45,482 nucleotides of DNA from JANPEF01 sp031413115 (GTDB taxonomy: Bacteria > Eisenbacteria > RBG-16-71-46 > DASYSL01): assembly GCA_031413115.1 (NCBI GenBank), contig JANOEH010000059.1, positions 1-45,482 of the forward strand, written 5' to 3'. Below the pieces are notes generated by a model. The model did no database searches, was not told the DNA's origin, and saw nothing but the letters and a program-made list of their open reading frames with translations. Below are positions 8,294 to 15,717 of the stretch, one piece after another; position 1 is the first letter of the stretch, and the number at the start of each line of letters is the position of its first letter. The position numbers were made by a program, and so were the translations under genes.

Positions 8294-8908
8294 GTGCGCC
8301 CGTTGCATCGCTCGTCGTCCGCCTCGTTCTTCGCTGTCGCCACTCTCGTGGCGCTCGCGCTCGTCGCGTTTGCGTCCCGACCCGGCCGCGCCGCCGACGA
8401 ATCGCTCCCGTCACTCTCGATGACGAAGGGCAGCGAGCTGACGAAGGAGGAAGACAAGCAGGTTCGCGCGACGCTCACGCATTACCTGGGCGCGCTGCAG
8501 AAGCGCGACTGGCGAATGGCCGCGCAGGACCTCGACCGCGAGTCGTTCCTCGCCGGTGTCGATCCGCTGATCGCCTCGATCTCGTCGGACTCGACGACGC
8601 GTCCGGCGGCGCTTCGCAAGGTGTTCGGCGTGAGCACTGACGACTCGTTGAAAACCACGTCGACCGGGGATCTGTTCGCCGCGATGATGAACTACGTGAT
8701 CGCACTCGATCCGGGCGGGGCCGCGATCATGACGCGCGCGAAGTTTGTCCTGCTCGGCGCGCGTCACCTCAAGGACAGGATCCACATCGCCTACCAGTTG
8801 ACCCTGCCCGCCGAGAGCGACAGCGTGCAACCCTACACCAGCGTCACCACCGAACAATTGAAGCAGGTCGGCAAGGAGTGGAAGATCGTGTTTCGCATGG
8901 GACGCTAG
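8294..8908 (+). CDS. Small secreted protein of unknown function
   Basis: 204 residues. The start is GTG 8294, with GAAAGGAG upstream. The N-terminus is a clear signal peptide: basic start, hydrophobic core FAVATLVALALVAFAS and a likely cut after PGRAA. The mature part has a helix with paired charges (LTKEEDKQVRATLTHYLGAL), a middle that resembles small NTF2-like or DUF4878-like lipoprotein domains (a stress-tensor-like run ending KQVGKEWKIVFRMGR), and no Cys for lipid attachment. The final strand 'EQLKQVGKEWKIVFRM' is typical of NTF2-like folds, where the last strand reads '..dGkWki'. I do not assign a function. It lies 31 bases after the aldehyde dehydrogenase and 13 bases before the SEC-C gene, so probably in one operon. 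Confidence 0.75.
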   Translation: MRPLHRSSSASFFAVATLVALALVAFASRPGRAADESLPSLSMTKGSELTKEEDKQVRATLTHYLGALQKRDWRMAAQDLDRESFLAGVDPLIASISSDSTTRPAALRKVFGVSTDDSLKTTSTGDLFAAMMNYVIALDPGGAAIMTRAKFVLLGARHLKDRIHIAYQLTLPAESDSVQPYTSVTTEQLKQVGKEWKIVFRMGR

Positions 8909-8921
8909 GGGAGGCGCCACG

Positions 8922-9650
8922 ATGAGCGTGAACCACAAGGACGCCTGCCCGTGCGGCAGCGGGAAACGCTACAAGCATTGTCATCTCGGGGTCGACCAGG
9001 CTCGCCGTCGCAAGGCGTCGCTGGCCGGGATCCTCGTGATCGGCGCGATCGTCATCGGCGCGGCCTCATTCGGCGCGATGAACCAGTGGCAACTCGGGAA
9101 GAAGATCGCCGCCCTCGCCGGGGCCGACTCGGGCCTTGTCCCGCCGGGCGGCCGGACCGGCGACGTCTCGGGCACGCCCGCGCCGACGGGCGACAACGCG
9201 TTCGGGATCGTGCAGCCGGGCGCAACGGGTCGGCCGCCGATCCCCCAGTCCAATGCCGGTGCGGTGATTCCGATCGGCAACAGCGGCGCCCTGGCGCCGG
9301 GCGAGCATCCGACCCCCTGGGAATACGACGTGGCGAAGAATCGCCACTACGACCCGCGTCCCGGGCACGAGCACTGGCACAACGGCCCGCCGCCGGCCGA
9401 CACGACGCAGGCCGTCGTGGTCGCGCCGCGGCAGATCAAGCTCGACGAGAAGGGGAACGTGATCAGCGAGACGGCGTCGCGGGTCGCGGGCTCCACGGCG
9501 ACGGTAGGGAGCACGCAGTTGGCTCCGGGGGAGAACCCGCGGGCGTGGGAGTACGACAAGGCGAAGAACCAGTACTACGATCCGACGGTGGGACACCAGC
9601 ACTGGCACTCGGGCCCGGCCCCCGCCGGCAAAGTGGTCGGGGTGCCCTGA
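8922..9650 (+). CDS. SEC-C zinc-motif membrane protein with duplicated WEYD/HWH tail repeat
   Basis: 242 residues. The N-terminus carries a SEC-C zinc-binding motif, CPCGSGKRYKHCH (Cys9, Cys11, Cys20, His21), the same module found at the SecA C-terminus, where it binds SecB and ribosomes. A transmembrane helix follows at about 34-52 (AGILVIGAIVIGAASFGA), then a Gly/Pro/Ala-rich linker. Two copies of a 36-residue unit lie at about 124-159 and 200-235; each reads LAPGE-P--WEYD-AKN--YDP--GH-HWH-GP-PA. The Trp/His-rich HWH core could bind metal. With SEC-C inside, the repeats would be periplasmic. I know no described family with this architecture. ATG 8922 follows GGGGAGG. The stop is directly followed by the left inverted repeat at 9651. 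Confidence 0.8.
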   Translation: MSVNHKDACPCGSGKRYKHCHLGVDQARRRKASLAGILVIGAIVIGAASFGAMNQWQLGKKIAALAGADSGLVPPGGRTGDVSGTPAPTGDNAFGIVQPGATGRPPIPQSNAGAVIPIGNSGALAPGEHPTPWEYDVAKNRHYDPRPGHEHWHNGPPPADTTQAVVVAPRQIKLDEKGNVISETASRVAGSTATVGSTQLAPGENPRAWEYDKAKNQYYDPTVGHQHWHSGPAPAGKVVGVP

Positions 9651-9921
9651 GGGTTGTGCCCACTTGATTGTGTGCCTGCGCTCGAACCAGATGCTTGATT
9701 GGCAAACGATTCCAGCGTAATGGTTTACAGGACATCGATCGATCAGGACCGGCGCCGGATCTCGCCCGGGCCTGGCGGGTCTCGGGGGGATCTACCGCGG
9801 ACTCGACCCTCCCAGGGGTCGAGCCCGGCCGCCCCCGGCCCCCCGCCCAGCGCCGGAAACCATGACCGGAGAAGGGTTTGCGCCCGTGTCGCCCGCGCAC
9901 ACAATTAACCGGGCACAACCC
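9651..9921. mobile_element. MITE-like 271-bp segment with 25-bp terminal inverted repeats
   Basis: The ends, 9651-9675 and 9897-9921, are inverted copies matching at 22 of 25 positions; the outermost 11 bases, GGGTTGTGCCC and GGGCACAACCC, are identical. The interior has no credible gene. It includes the palindrome ATCGATCGAT (9734-9743) and a hairpin with 8-bp arms CTCGACCC / GGGTCGAG (9802-9823). The left end begins at the base after the SEC-C gene's stop, and the right end is 6 bases before the -35 of the spt promoter. I see no target-site duplication, so a structured RNA or long-range hairpin is an alternative to a non-autonomous transposon. No second copy is in this window. Confidence 0.5.
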
Positions 9922-9927
9922 ACGGCA

Positions 9928-9956
9928 TTGACACCCTCCCAGCCCCCGAATAGGCT
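9928..9956 (+). promoter_or_regulatory. Sigma-70-type promoter of the sphingolipid gene cluster
   Basis: A perfect -35 TTGACA (9928-9933), a 17-base spacer and TAGGCT (9951-9956). Transcription would start near 9963, giving a leader of about 113 bases before the ATG at 10076. Confidence 0.65.
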
Positions 9957-10023
9957 GCCGGAGTCCGCTTCGGTCTCACCTGCAAACGGGGATGCGCCCC
10001 CGGGGACCGGTCGCAGATTCCAA

Positions 10024-10062
10024 GGAGGCTGACCCCGCGCCGTGGGGCCGGGCCTCCGTTTT
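10024..10062 (+). terminator. Terminator-like hairpin in the spt leader, candidate attenuator
   Basis: GGAGGC (10024-10029) pairs with GCCTCC (10052-10057), with an inner CCCC/GGGG stem (10033-10036 and 10044-10047), followed by GTTTT (10058-10062). The left arm is part of AAGGAGG, a strong ribosome-site-like word with no start codon at a useful distance. The likely ribosome site for spt is AAAGGG (10066-10071), just past the hairpin. The structure could terminate leader transcripts or affect ribosome access. Confidence 0.45.
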
Positions 10063-10075
10063 CGTAAAGGGTGCC

Positions 10076-11284
10076 ATGAAGGCCGTGGAGACCAAGCGGA
10101 CGGACCTGTTCGCCAAGACGCGTTCGTTCGTCCGGGCGAAGGAACTCAAGGCCGCGGGCTTCTACCCGTACTTCATCCCGATCGAGGGCTCGGAAGACAC
10201 CGAGGTCATGATCGAGGGCAAGCAGTTGATCATGGTCGGCTCGAACAACTACCTCGGGCTCACCCACCATCCCAAGGTGCTCGAGGCCGCCGAGGCCGCG
10301 TCGCGGCGCTATGGCACGGGCTGCACCGGCAGCCGCTTCCTCAACGGCACGCTCGACCTGCACGAGAAGCTCGAGGCCGACCTCGCCGCCTACACGGGCT
10401 ACGAGGCCGCGCTCGTCTTCTCGACCGGCTACCAGACCAACCTGGGCATCATCCAGAGCCTGGTCGGTCGCGACGACACCGTGCTGGTCGACAAGCTCGA
10501 CCACGCCTCGATCCTCGATGGTTGCCAGATGTCGCAGGGCGAGACGGTGCGCTTTCGCCACAACGACACGGCGGACCTCGACCAGGAACTCGAGCACCTG
10601 TCGGGCAAGAAGGGCGGCGCGCTGATCGCCGTCGACGGCGTGTTCTCGATGGAGGGGGACATCGCGCCGCTGCCGGCCCTGATCGCGGTGGCAAAGAAGC
10701 ACGGCGCGCGGCTGTTCGTCGACGAGGCGCACTCGCTCGGCGTGATCGGACCGTCCGGCGCGGGTGCCGTCGATCACTTCGGCGTGCAGCAGGACGTCGA
10801 CCTGATCATGGGCACCTTCAGCAAGTCGTTCGCCTCGATCGGTGGCTTCGTCGCCGCCGAAGCCGACGTGATCCACTATCTCAAGCACCACGCGCGCTCG
10901 CTCATGTTCTCGGCGGCGATGCCGCCGTACGCGGTGGCCACGGTGCAGGCGGCGTTGCAGATCATCAAGGACGAGCCCGAGCGGCGCGTCAACCTGATCA
11001 AGAACGCCGACTACCTGCGCAATGGCCTGCAGTCGCTCGGGTTCGACACGGCGACCAGCGAGACGCCGATCATCCCGGTGATCATCGGCGACTTCATGAA
11101 GACCTTCCAGTTCTGGCGGGGGCTGTATGACAACGGCGTGTTCGCCAACTGCGTCGTCGCCCCGGCCGTGCCGCCCAACGCCTGTCGCATCCGCACGTCG
11201 TTGATCGCCACGCACACGACCGAGCAGCTGGACCGGGTGATCGACGTCTTCGCGAAGGTGGGCAAGCAGTTCGGGGTCGTCTGA
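10076..11284 (+). CDS. spt: Serine palmitoyltransferase-like alpha-oxoamine synthase (PLP)
   Basis: 402 residues, fold-type I PLP enzyme. Conserved parts are MVGSNNYLGL, 'YGTGCTGSRFLNGTLDLHE', the cofactor-stacking His143 (DHASI), Asp216 and His219 (VDEAHS), and the Schiff-base Lys250 in GTFSKS. It would condense L-serine with a long-chain acyl thioester to give 3-oxosphinganine and CO2. The family also holds Kbl, BioF and HemA. TGSRFLNGT and the RFRHND run resemble bacterial serine palmitoyltransferases more than Kbl, and the next two genes match the partners of ceramide synthesis. ATG 10076 follows AAAGGG; an in-frame ATG at 9992 would add 28 residues without homology. The stop overlaps the next reading frame (CTGA). 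Confidence 0.82.
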   Translation: MKAVETKRTDLFAKTRSFVRAKELKAAGFYPYFIPIEGSEDTEVMIEGKQLIMVGSNNYLGLTHHPKVLEAAEAASRRYGTGCTGSRFLNGTLDLHEKLEADLAAYTGYEAALVFSTGYQTNLGIIQSLVGRDDTVLVDKLDHASILDGCQMSQGETVRFRHNDTADLDQELEHLSGKKGGALIAVDGVFSMEGDIAPLPALIAVAKKHGARLFVDEAHSLGVIGPSGAGAVDHFGVQQDVDLIMGTFSKSFASIGGFVAAEADVIHYLKHHARSLMFSAAMPPYAVATVQAALQIIKDEPERRVNLIKNADYLRNGLQSLGFDTATSETPIIPVIIGDFMKTFQFWRGLYDNGVFANCVVAPAVPPNACRIRTSLIATHTTEQLDRVIDVFAKVGKQFGVV

Positions 11285-12411
11285 GCGCGATCGAGATCCG
11301 TACCGTCCAGGGCCCGGCCGACTTCACCCGCTTCGTCGAGTTGCCCTACCGCCTGTACCGTGACGACCGCATGTGGGTCCCGCCGCTCAAGAGCGACGTG
11401 CGCGGCATGTTCGACCGCGCCAGGAACCCGTTCTTCGCCCACGCCGAGATCGAGAGCTTTCTAGCCCTTGCCGGAGACCGCGTGGTCGGGCGCATCGTCG
11501 CGATCGACAACCGCGCGCACAACGAATTCCACGGCGACAGGGTCGGCTTCTTCGGCTTCTTCGAGTGCGAGGACGACCCGGCGGCCGCGACGGCGCTGTT
11601 CGACGCAGCCGCGGCGTGGCTCGCCGCGCGTGGCAAGGACGTGCTGCGCGGGCCGATGAACTTCTCCACCAACGACGATTGCGGCTCCCTGATCGAGGGC
11701 TTCAACACTCCGCCGGCGATCATGATGCCGCACAATCCCGCGTACCACGCGCGGCTCCACGCGGCCGGCGGGTTCGCCAAGGCGAAGGACATCGTCGCCT
11801 ACTGGTACGAGGGGGACGCGCTGCCCGAGCGCGTCACGCGCGGGGTCGAACTGGTGCGCAAGCGCAAGGGCGTGACGGTGCGCCCGCTCGACATGAAGCG
11901 CTTCGAGCAGGAGGTGGGCCTCATCCGCACGATCTACAACGACGCGTGGGAGCGGAACTGGGGTTTCGTGCCCATGACCGAGGCCGAGATCGACCACATG
12001 GCGGAGCAGTTGAAGCCGGTGGTCGAGCCCGGGCTCATCGTCTTTGCGGAAATCCGCGGCGAGCCGGTCGGATTCGGCCTGGGCCTGCCGGACTTCAATC
12101 TTGCCCTGAAGCACGCCAACGGCGAGCTGTTCCCCTTCGGCTTCCTGTCGATCCTGTGGCACAAGCGAAGGATCCGCCAGGCGCGCATCCTCACGCTGGG
12201 CGTGCGCTCGGGCTATCGCGCCTCGGGCATCGACGCGCTGCTCATCTCCGAGCTGTTCGGCCGTTGCGTCGCCATGGGGATCTTCAAGGGCGAGTTCTCG
12301 TGGATCCTGGAGGACAATATCGCGATGCGCCGGCCGCTCGAGAACATCGGGGCCCGGGTCTACAAGACGTACCGCGTCTACGACCGGCCGCTCGTCGGCG
12401 CGGGCGCATGA
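11281..12411 (+). CDS. GNAT-like N-acyltransferase, probable bacterial ceramide synthase
   Basis: About 376 residues. This is a family of large, diverged GNAT-fold proteins found beside bacterial serine palmitoyltransferase genes, where one member has been shown to act as ceramide synthase (bCerS), acylating the amino group of the long-chain base. Visible parts are 'LPYRLYRDDRMWVPPL', 'GRIVAIDNRAHNEFH', GPMNFSTNDDCGSLIEGF, and a C-terminal acyltransferase-like half with 'ILTLGVRSGYRASGIDALL'. The family alignment begins before the first ordinary start (TTG 11341; ATG 11371). The frame is open back to CTG 11281, which overlaps the spt stop, so the true start is probably a rare codon there. The function is inferred from family and context. 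Confidence 0.75.
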   Translation: MSAIEIRTVQGPADFTRFVELPYRLYRDDRMWVPPLKSDVRGMFDRARNPFFAHAEIESFLALAGDRVVGRIVAIDNRAHNEFHGDRVGFFGFFECEDDPAAATALFDAAAAWLAARGKDVLRGPMNFSTNDDCGSLIEGFNTPPAIMMPHNPAYHARLHAAGGFAKAKDIVAYWYEGDALPERVTRGVELVRKRKGVTVRPLDMKRFEQEVGLIRTIYNDAWERNWGFVPMTEAEIDHMAEQLKPVVEPGLIVFAEIRGEPVGFGLGLPDFNLALKHANGELFPFGFLSILWHKRRIRQARILTLGVRSGYRASGIDALLISELFGRCVAMGIFKGEFSWILEDNIAMRRPLENIGARVYKTYRVYDRPLVGAGA

Positions 12412-12415
12412 GCGG

Positions 12416-13414
12416 ATGAGCCGCGACGTCCTGGTCACCGGCGGGGCCGGGTTCGTCGGCAGCCACGTGGTCGACGCGCTCCTCGCCCGCGGGGAGCGCG
12501 TTCGCGTTCTGGTGCGCGCGACGACCGACCGTCGCTTCCTGCCCGCCGATCGCGTCACGTTCGTCCCCGGCGACGTGGGCGATGACTCGCCTGCCGGCGA
12601 AGCCGAGCTCGAACGCGCGAGCACAGGCGCGCGGCTCGTCATCCACGCTGCGGGGATCACGCAGGCGCGTCGCAGCGACGACTTCGCGCGGGTGAACGCG
12701 CGCGGTACGGAGCGCATGACGCGGGCCGCACGAGCTGCGGGCGTGTCGCGGGTCGTGCTCGTGTCGTCGCAGGCTGCCGCCGGGCCCACGCCGGGCTCGT
12801 CCCCGCGCGTCGAGAGCGATCCCGACGCGCCGGTCGGCGCCTACGGAGAGAGCAAGCGCGCGGCCGAGTCCCTGGCGCGCGAAGCGCTCGCGGGCGGGTC
12901 GACGGAGCTGGTGATCGTCCGGCCTCCGGCCGTGTACGGGCCGCGCGATCGGGCGTTCCTCACGCTCTTCCGGCTGGTCAACGCGGGGATCGTGCCGCTT
13001 CATCGGCCCGGGCGGCAGTGGGTGAGCCTGGTCCACGCGCGCGACCTGGCGATCGCGCTGGTGCTCGCGGGGGCGCGCGGTCGGCCCGATTCGACGTACT
13101 ATGTGACGGACGGTGTGCCCCGGACGTCGGCCTCGATCGTCGATGCCATCGCCGCATCCCTGGGCAAGCGGCCGTGGCGGCTCGACCTGCCGGCGGCGAT
13201 GCTGGGGCTTGCGGTCGGCGTGGCCGAGACGCTCGCGGCCGCGACGGGCCGGCCGTCGCAGCTCACCCGCGAGCGGCTGGTCGACTGGACGGCGCCGCGC
13301 TGGACCGTGTCGGACGAGGCGGCGCGCCGCGACCTGGGGTACGCCCCGACGATCGGCTTCAAGCCCGGCATCGAGGAGACAACCGCGTGGTACCGGAGCA
13401 CCGGGTGGATCTGA
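12416..13414 (+). CDS. NAD-dependent epimerase/dehydratase-like reductase, probable ceramide reductase
   Basis: 332 residues, extended SDR. It has the nucleotide-binding motif TGGAGFVGSH at the N-terminus, a catalytic Ser in VLVSSQAAAG, and Tyr143 and Lys147 in YGESK, so the triad is complete. It is named as an epimerase by fold. Directly after an Spt gene and a bCerS-like gene, it fits the bacterial ceramide reductase (CerR) that reduces the 3-oxo group of oxidised ceramide. ATG 12416 comes 4 bases after the acyltransferase stop. Its end overlaps the start of the PAP2/Aur1-like gene. Sugar epimerase activity cannot be excluded from sequence alone, but no sugar-nucleotide genes are nearby. 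Confidence 0.8.
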   Translation: MSRDVLVTGGAGFVGSHVVDALLARGERVRVLVRATTDRRFLPADRVTFVPGDVGDDSPAGEAELERASTGARLVIHAAGITQARRSDDFARVNARGTERMTRAARAAGVSRVVLVSSQAAAGPTPGSSPRVESDPDAPVGAYGESKRAAESLAREALAGGSTELVIVRPPAVYGPRDRAFLTLFRLVNAGIVPLHRPGRQWVSLVHARDLAIALVLAGARGRPDSTYYVTDGVPRTSASIVDAIAASLGKRPWRLDLPAAMLGLAVGVAETLAAATGRPSQLTRERLVDWTAPRWTVSDEAARRDLGYAPTIGFKPGIEETTAWYRSTGWI

Positions 13415-14421
13415 AAGTGATCGAAGGCACCGGCCCGCGTCCGGGCAGCGAGCCGGCGCGGCCGCGCTGGGGCGGGCCGGCGCCGGAGCGCCTGCATTCG
13501 GGCGAGAGCGGCCTGCGCCCGGTCGACGTGCTGATCCTCGGCTACCTGTTGCTCACCGGGCTGCTGATCCTCGGCGCGACCGGGAACCTGCCGTGGTGGC
13601 CGCTGCACCTGGCGGTGCGGCTGATCGCGGTGGCCGCGATGCTGCGCCTGGTGCCGCGGCGGCCACGGAACCCGGTGCTGGCGCTGCTGCGCGACTGGTA
13701 CCCGATCGCCGCGTTCATTCCCCTCTACATCGAGTTGTCGACGCTGACGCGCCTGTTCACCACGCAGCACTACGACGCGCTCCTCGTCACGTGGGAGGCC
13801 GCGCTGTTCGGCGGGCAGCCGAGCCAGTCGTGGCACGTGCTCTACCCGTCCCCGATCCTGTCGGAGTACCTGCACTTCTCGTACTTCTACTACTACTTCG
13901 TGCCGACGACGCTTTGTCTGTGGCTGTACGTGCGCGGCGAGCGCGCCCGCTTTTCGCGGGCGCTGACGGCCATCCTCGGTGCGTTCCTGTCGTGCTGCCT
14001 GATCTACCTGATCTTCCCGGTGGTCGGCCCGTTCCATCACTTCGGGCACGCGCCGGCCGAGTCGTGGGGCGGGTTCTTCGCACCGCTGGTGCACAGCCTC
14101 GTCGAGCGCGGCTCGTCGCCGGGGACGGCGTTCCCCTCGTCCCACACGGCCGTGTCCGTCGTCACCTGGCTGGTGGCGTGGCGGCTGTGCCGCCCGGCAT
14201 TCTTCGTGCTCATCGCGGTCGTGCCCGCGCTGGCGCTGGCCACCATCTACGGCGGCTTCCATTACGCGCTCGACACGCTTGCCGGCGCGGCGCTGGGGGC
14301 CGGGATGGCGTTCCTCGCGCCCGGCATCCACGGCCGGCTGACCCGGCTCGTTTCGCGAAAAAAGGCCGCTGAATCGCACCTCCCTTTCGCTTCCCAGGGA
14401 CCGGGTGACCCACTAAGATAA
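13405..14421 (+). CDS. Aur1/PAP2-like integral membrane protein, candidate sphingolipid head-group enzyme
   Basis: 338 residues with about six to seven membrane helices. It keeps PAP2 motif C2 as FPSSHTA (His247) and C3 as HYALD (His286, Asp290), but lacks C1 (K-x6-RP). That pattern is shared with Aur1-type inositol-phosphoceramide synthases and related PAP2_3 proteins, which move a phospho-head group instead of only hydrolysing phosphate. As the fourth gene of the ceramide set it may modify ceramide or clear a lipid phosphate. The start is GTG 13405 with GGAG 6 bases upstream, overlapping the reductase by 10 bases; GTG 13417 is the alternative. The head-group role is inference. Confidence 0.75.
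   Translation: MDLKVIEGTGPRPGSEPARPRWGGPAPERLHSGESGLRPVDVLILGYLLLTGLLILGATGNLPWWPLHLAVRLIAVAAMLRLVPRRPRNPVLALLRDWYPIAAFIPLYIELSTLTRLFTTQHYDALLVTWEAALFGGQPSQSWHVLYPSPILSEYLHFSYFYYYFVPTTLCLWLYVRGERARFSRALTAILGAFLSCCLIYLIFPVVGPFHHFGHAPAESWGGFFAPLVHSLVERGSSPGTAFPSSHTAVSVVTWLVAWRLCRPAFFVLIAVVPALALATIYGGFHYALDTLAGAALGAGMAFLAPGIHGRLTRLVSRKKAAESHLPFASQGPGDPLR
14391..14419 (+). promoter_or_regulatory. Candidate promoter of the His-motif membrane protein gene
   Basis: TTCCCA (14391-14396), 17 bases, TAAGAT (14414-14419). It lies within the last codons of the Aur1-like gene and would give a leader of about 60 bases to ATG 14489. The -35 is a poor match, so this is tentative. Confidence 0.35.
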
Positions 14422-14488
14422 CGCGGTTCCCATCGCTTCGCGGGCGCACCACGACGACCTGCGCCCCGCTGTTCCAGGGAGGATTTCC

Positions 14489-15613
14489 ATGAGTACCTTC
14501 GTCGCCCCACGAGACGTCGCCATCCCCGTCGAGCGCACCGTCGTTTCCGGCGAACGGCTCTGGCTCCACAGCAAGCGATGGGATCTCACGTTCCTCGTCG
14601 GCAGTGCCGTGCTGGGCGCGATTCCGCTCCTGATGCTGCACGTGTTCAACGTTCCGGTCTCGGCGATCAACCTGATCGTCTCGGGGATCGTCGGGGGTCC
14701 GCACCTGTACTCGACGTTCGGCTACACGCTGGCCGACCGGTCGTACCGCAAGCGCTACGGCCTGATCCTGCTGCCGATCCTGTTCATCCCGGTCGGCGTG
14801 ATCTACCTCGCGCTCAACAACCTGAACCTGCTCATCACGGTGTTCTTCTTCTGGGCCTCGGTGCATGTGCTGCACCAGATCGCCTACATCAACGACGCCT
14901 ACCGGTTCAAGGATCCGCGGCCGCGCACGCTGTGGAACCGCGCCATCGACTACGGCGTGATCTTCAGCGCGCTGTATGCCGCCTCGAGCTCGCGCCTGGT
15001 CACCGGCGGCTTCGTCGTCGGCGGCGGCACGAACCCGCGCGAGATCATGATCCCCGAGTTCGCCAAGGGCGCCATGTGGATCCCGACCCTGGCGACGGCG
15101 GGTTTCCTGATCCTGCTCGCGCTGTACGTGGCGAAGACCGTCCGCGAGCACAAGGAGGGGCGACTCAACCTCCCGTCGGTCGCCATCATCGGCACCTCCG
15201 TCGTGATGTCGTTGGCGATTCCGCAGTTCCCCAACATCGACATCGCATTCCAGGGCTACAACACGTGGCACTCGTTCCAGTACCTGGCGCTCGTCTGGTA
15301 CATCAACAAGTTGCGCCTCGAGCGGGGCGAGATCCACGGACCGGTCATGCGTGCCGTGTCCGGCCCGGCCAACACCTGGAAGTTCTACGGCCTGTTCCTG
15401 GGTGCCACGGCGATCGCCTTCGGCACCTCGCTGGTGCTGCAGTACGGCTTCGGCTGGCCGCGCGACGCGGCGTACTACGGCGTCGTGCTCGGCACGCTGC
15501 TGGTGCACTACTACCTCGACGGGCTCAACTTCTTCTCGTGGGGCCGACTGATCGGCGGCGAGCCGGGATCGAGCGAGCTGGCGGCGATGGCGCGGCAGAA
15601 AGACGCTGCCTGA
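14489..15613 (+). CDS. Ten-helix membrane protein with intramembrane His motifs, unknown function
   Basis: 374 residues with about ten hydrophobic helices. Polar residues recur inside helices: GGPHLYSTFGY (helix 2), ASVHVLHQIAYINDAYR (helix 4), GYNTWHSFQYLALVWY (helix 8) and VHYYLDGLNFFSW (helix 10). Several His with nearby Asp, Gln and Tyr facing one membrane layer resemble a metal site as in membrane di-iron oxygenases, yet the classical HxxxH/HxxHH spacing is absent. I do not recognise a named family. It is 67 bases after the ceramide cluster on the same strand, so a lipid-modifying role is possible. ATG 14489 has CAGGGAGG upstream. A strong terminator follows. Confidence 0.75.
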   Translation: MSTFVAPRDVAIPVERTVVSGERLWLHSKRWDLTFLVGSAVLGAIPLLMLHVFNVPVSAINLIVSGIVGGPHLYSTFGYTLADRSYRKRYGLILLPILFIPVGVIYLALNNLNLLITVFFFWASVHVLHQIAYINDAYRFKDPRPRTLWNRAIDYGVIFSALYAASSSRLVTGGFVVGGGTNPREIMIPEFAKGAMWIPTLATAGFLILLALYVAKTVREHKEGRLNLPSVAIIGTSVVMSLAIPQFPNIDIAFQGYNTWHSFQYLALVWYINKLRLERGEIHGPVMRAVSGPANTWKFYGLFLGATAIAFGTSLVLQYGFGWPRDAAYYGVVLGTLLVHYYLDGLNFFSWGRLIGGEPGSSELAAMARQKDAA

Positions 15614-15644
15614 GTTCTTTCGAGCCAAATGCGAGAAAGACGAA

Positions 15645-15677
15645 AACCCCCGCGGGGCCTGAGGCCTCGCGGGGGTT
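15645..15677. terminator. Strong bidirectional intrinsic terminator
   Basis: The arms AACCCCCGCG (15645-15654) and CGCGGGGGTT (15668-15677) are perfect, with a 13-base loop. T-rich sequence follows on the plus side (TTCGTGTTT) and on the minus side (TTTTCGTCTTTCTCG). It separates the convergent membrane-protein gene (ends 15613) and redoxin gene (minus, ends 15718). Confidence 0.88.
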
Positions 15678-15717
15678 CGTGTTTGCGCTCGTTGCCACGT
15701 TGCGCGCGGTGCGCGCG

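Noticed and set aside
9668..9908. Small open frames inside the inverted-repeat segment
   Set aside because: They are short, Pro/Arg-rich, without ribosome sites or recognisable motifs.
10076..11284. 2-amino-3-ketobutyrate CoA ligase (Kbl) call
   Set aside because: There is no threonine dehydrogenase neighbour, and the TGSRFLNGT and RFRHND motifs plus the next two genes favour serine palmitoyltransferase.
13018..13404. Earlier start for the Aur1-like protein
   Set aside because: The upstream frame overlaps the reductase gene by 390 bases and has no homology; GTG 13405 has a ribosome site.
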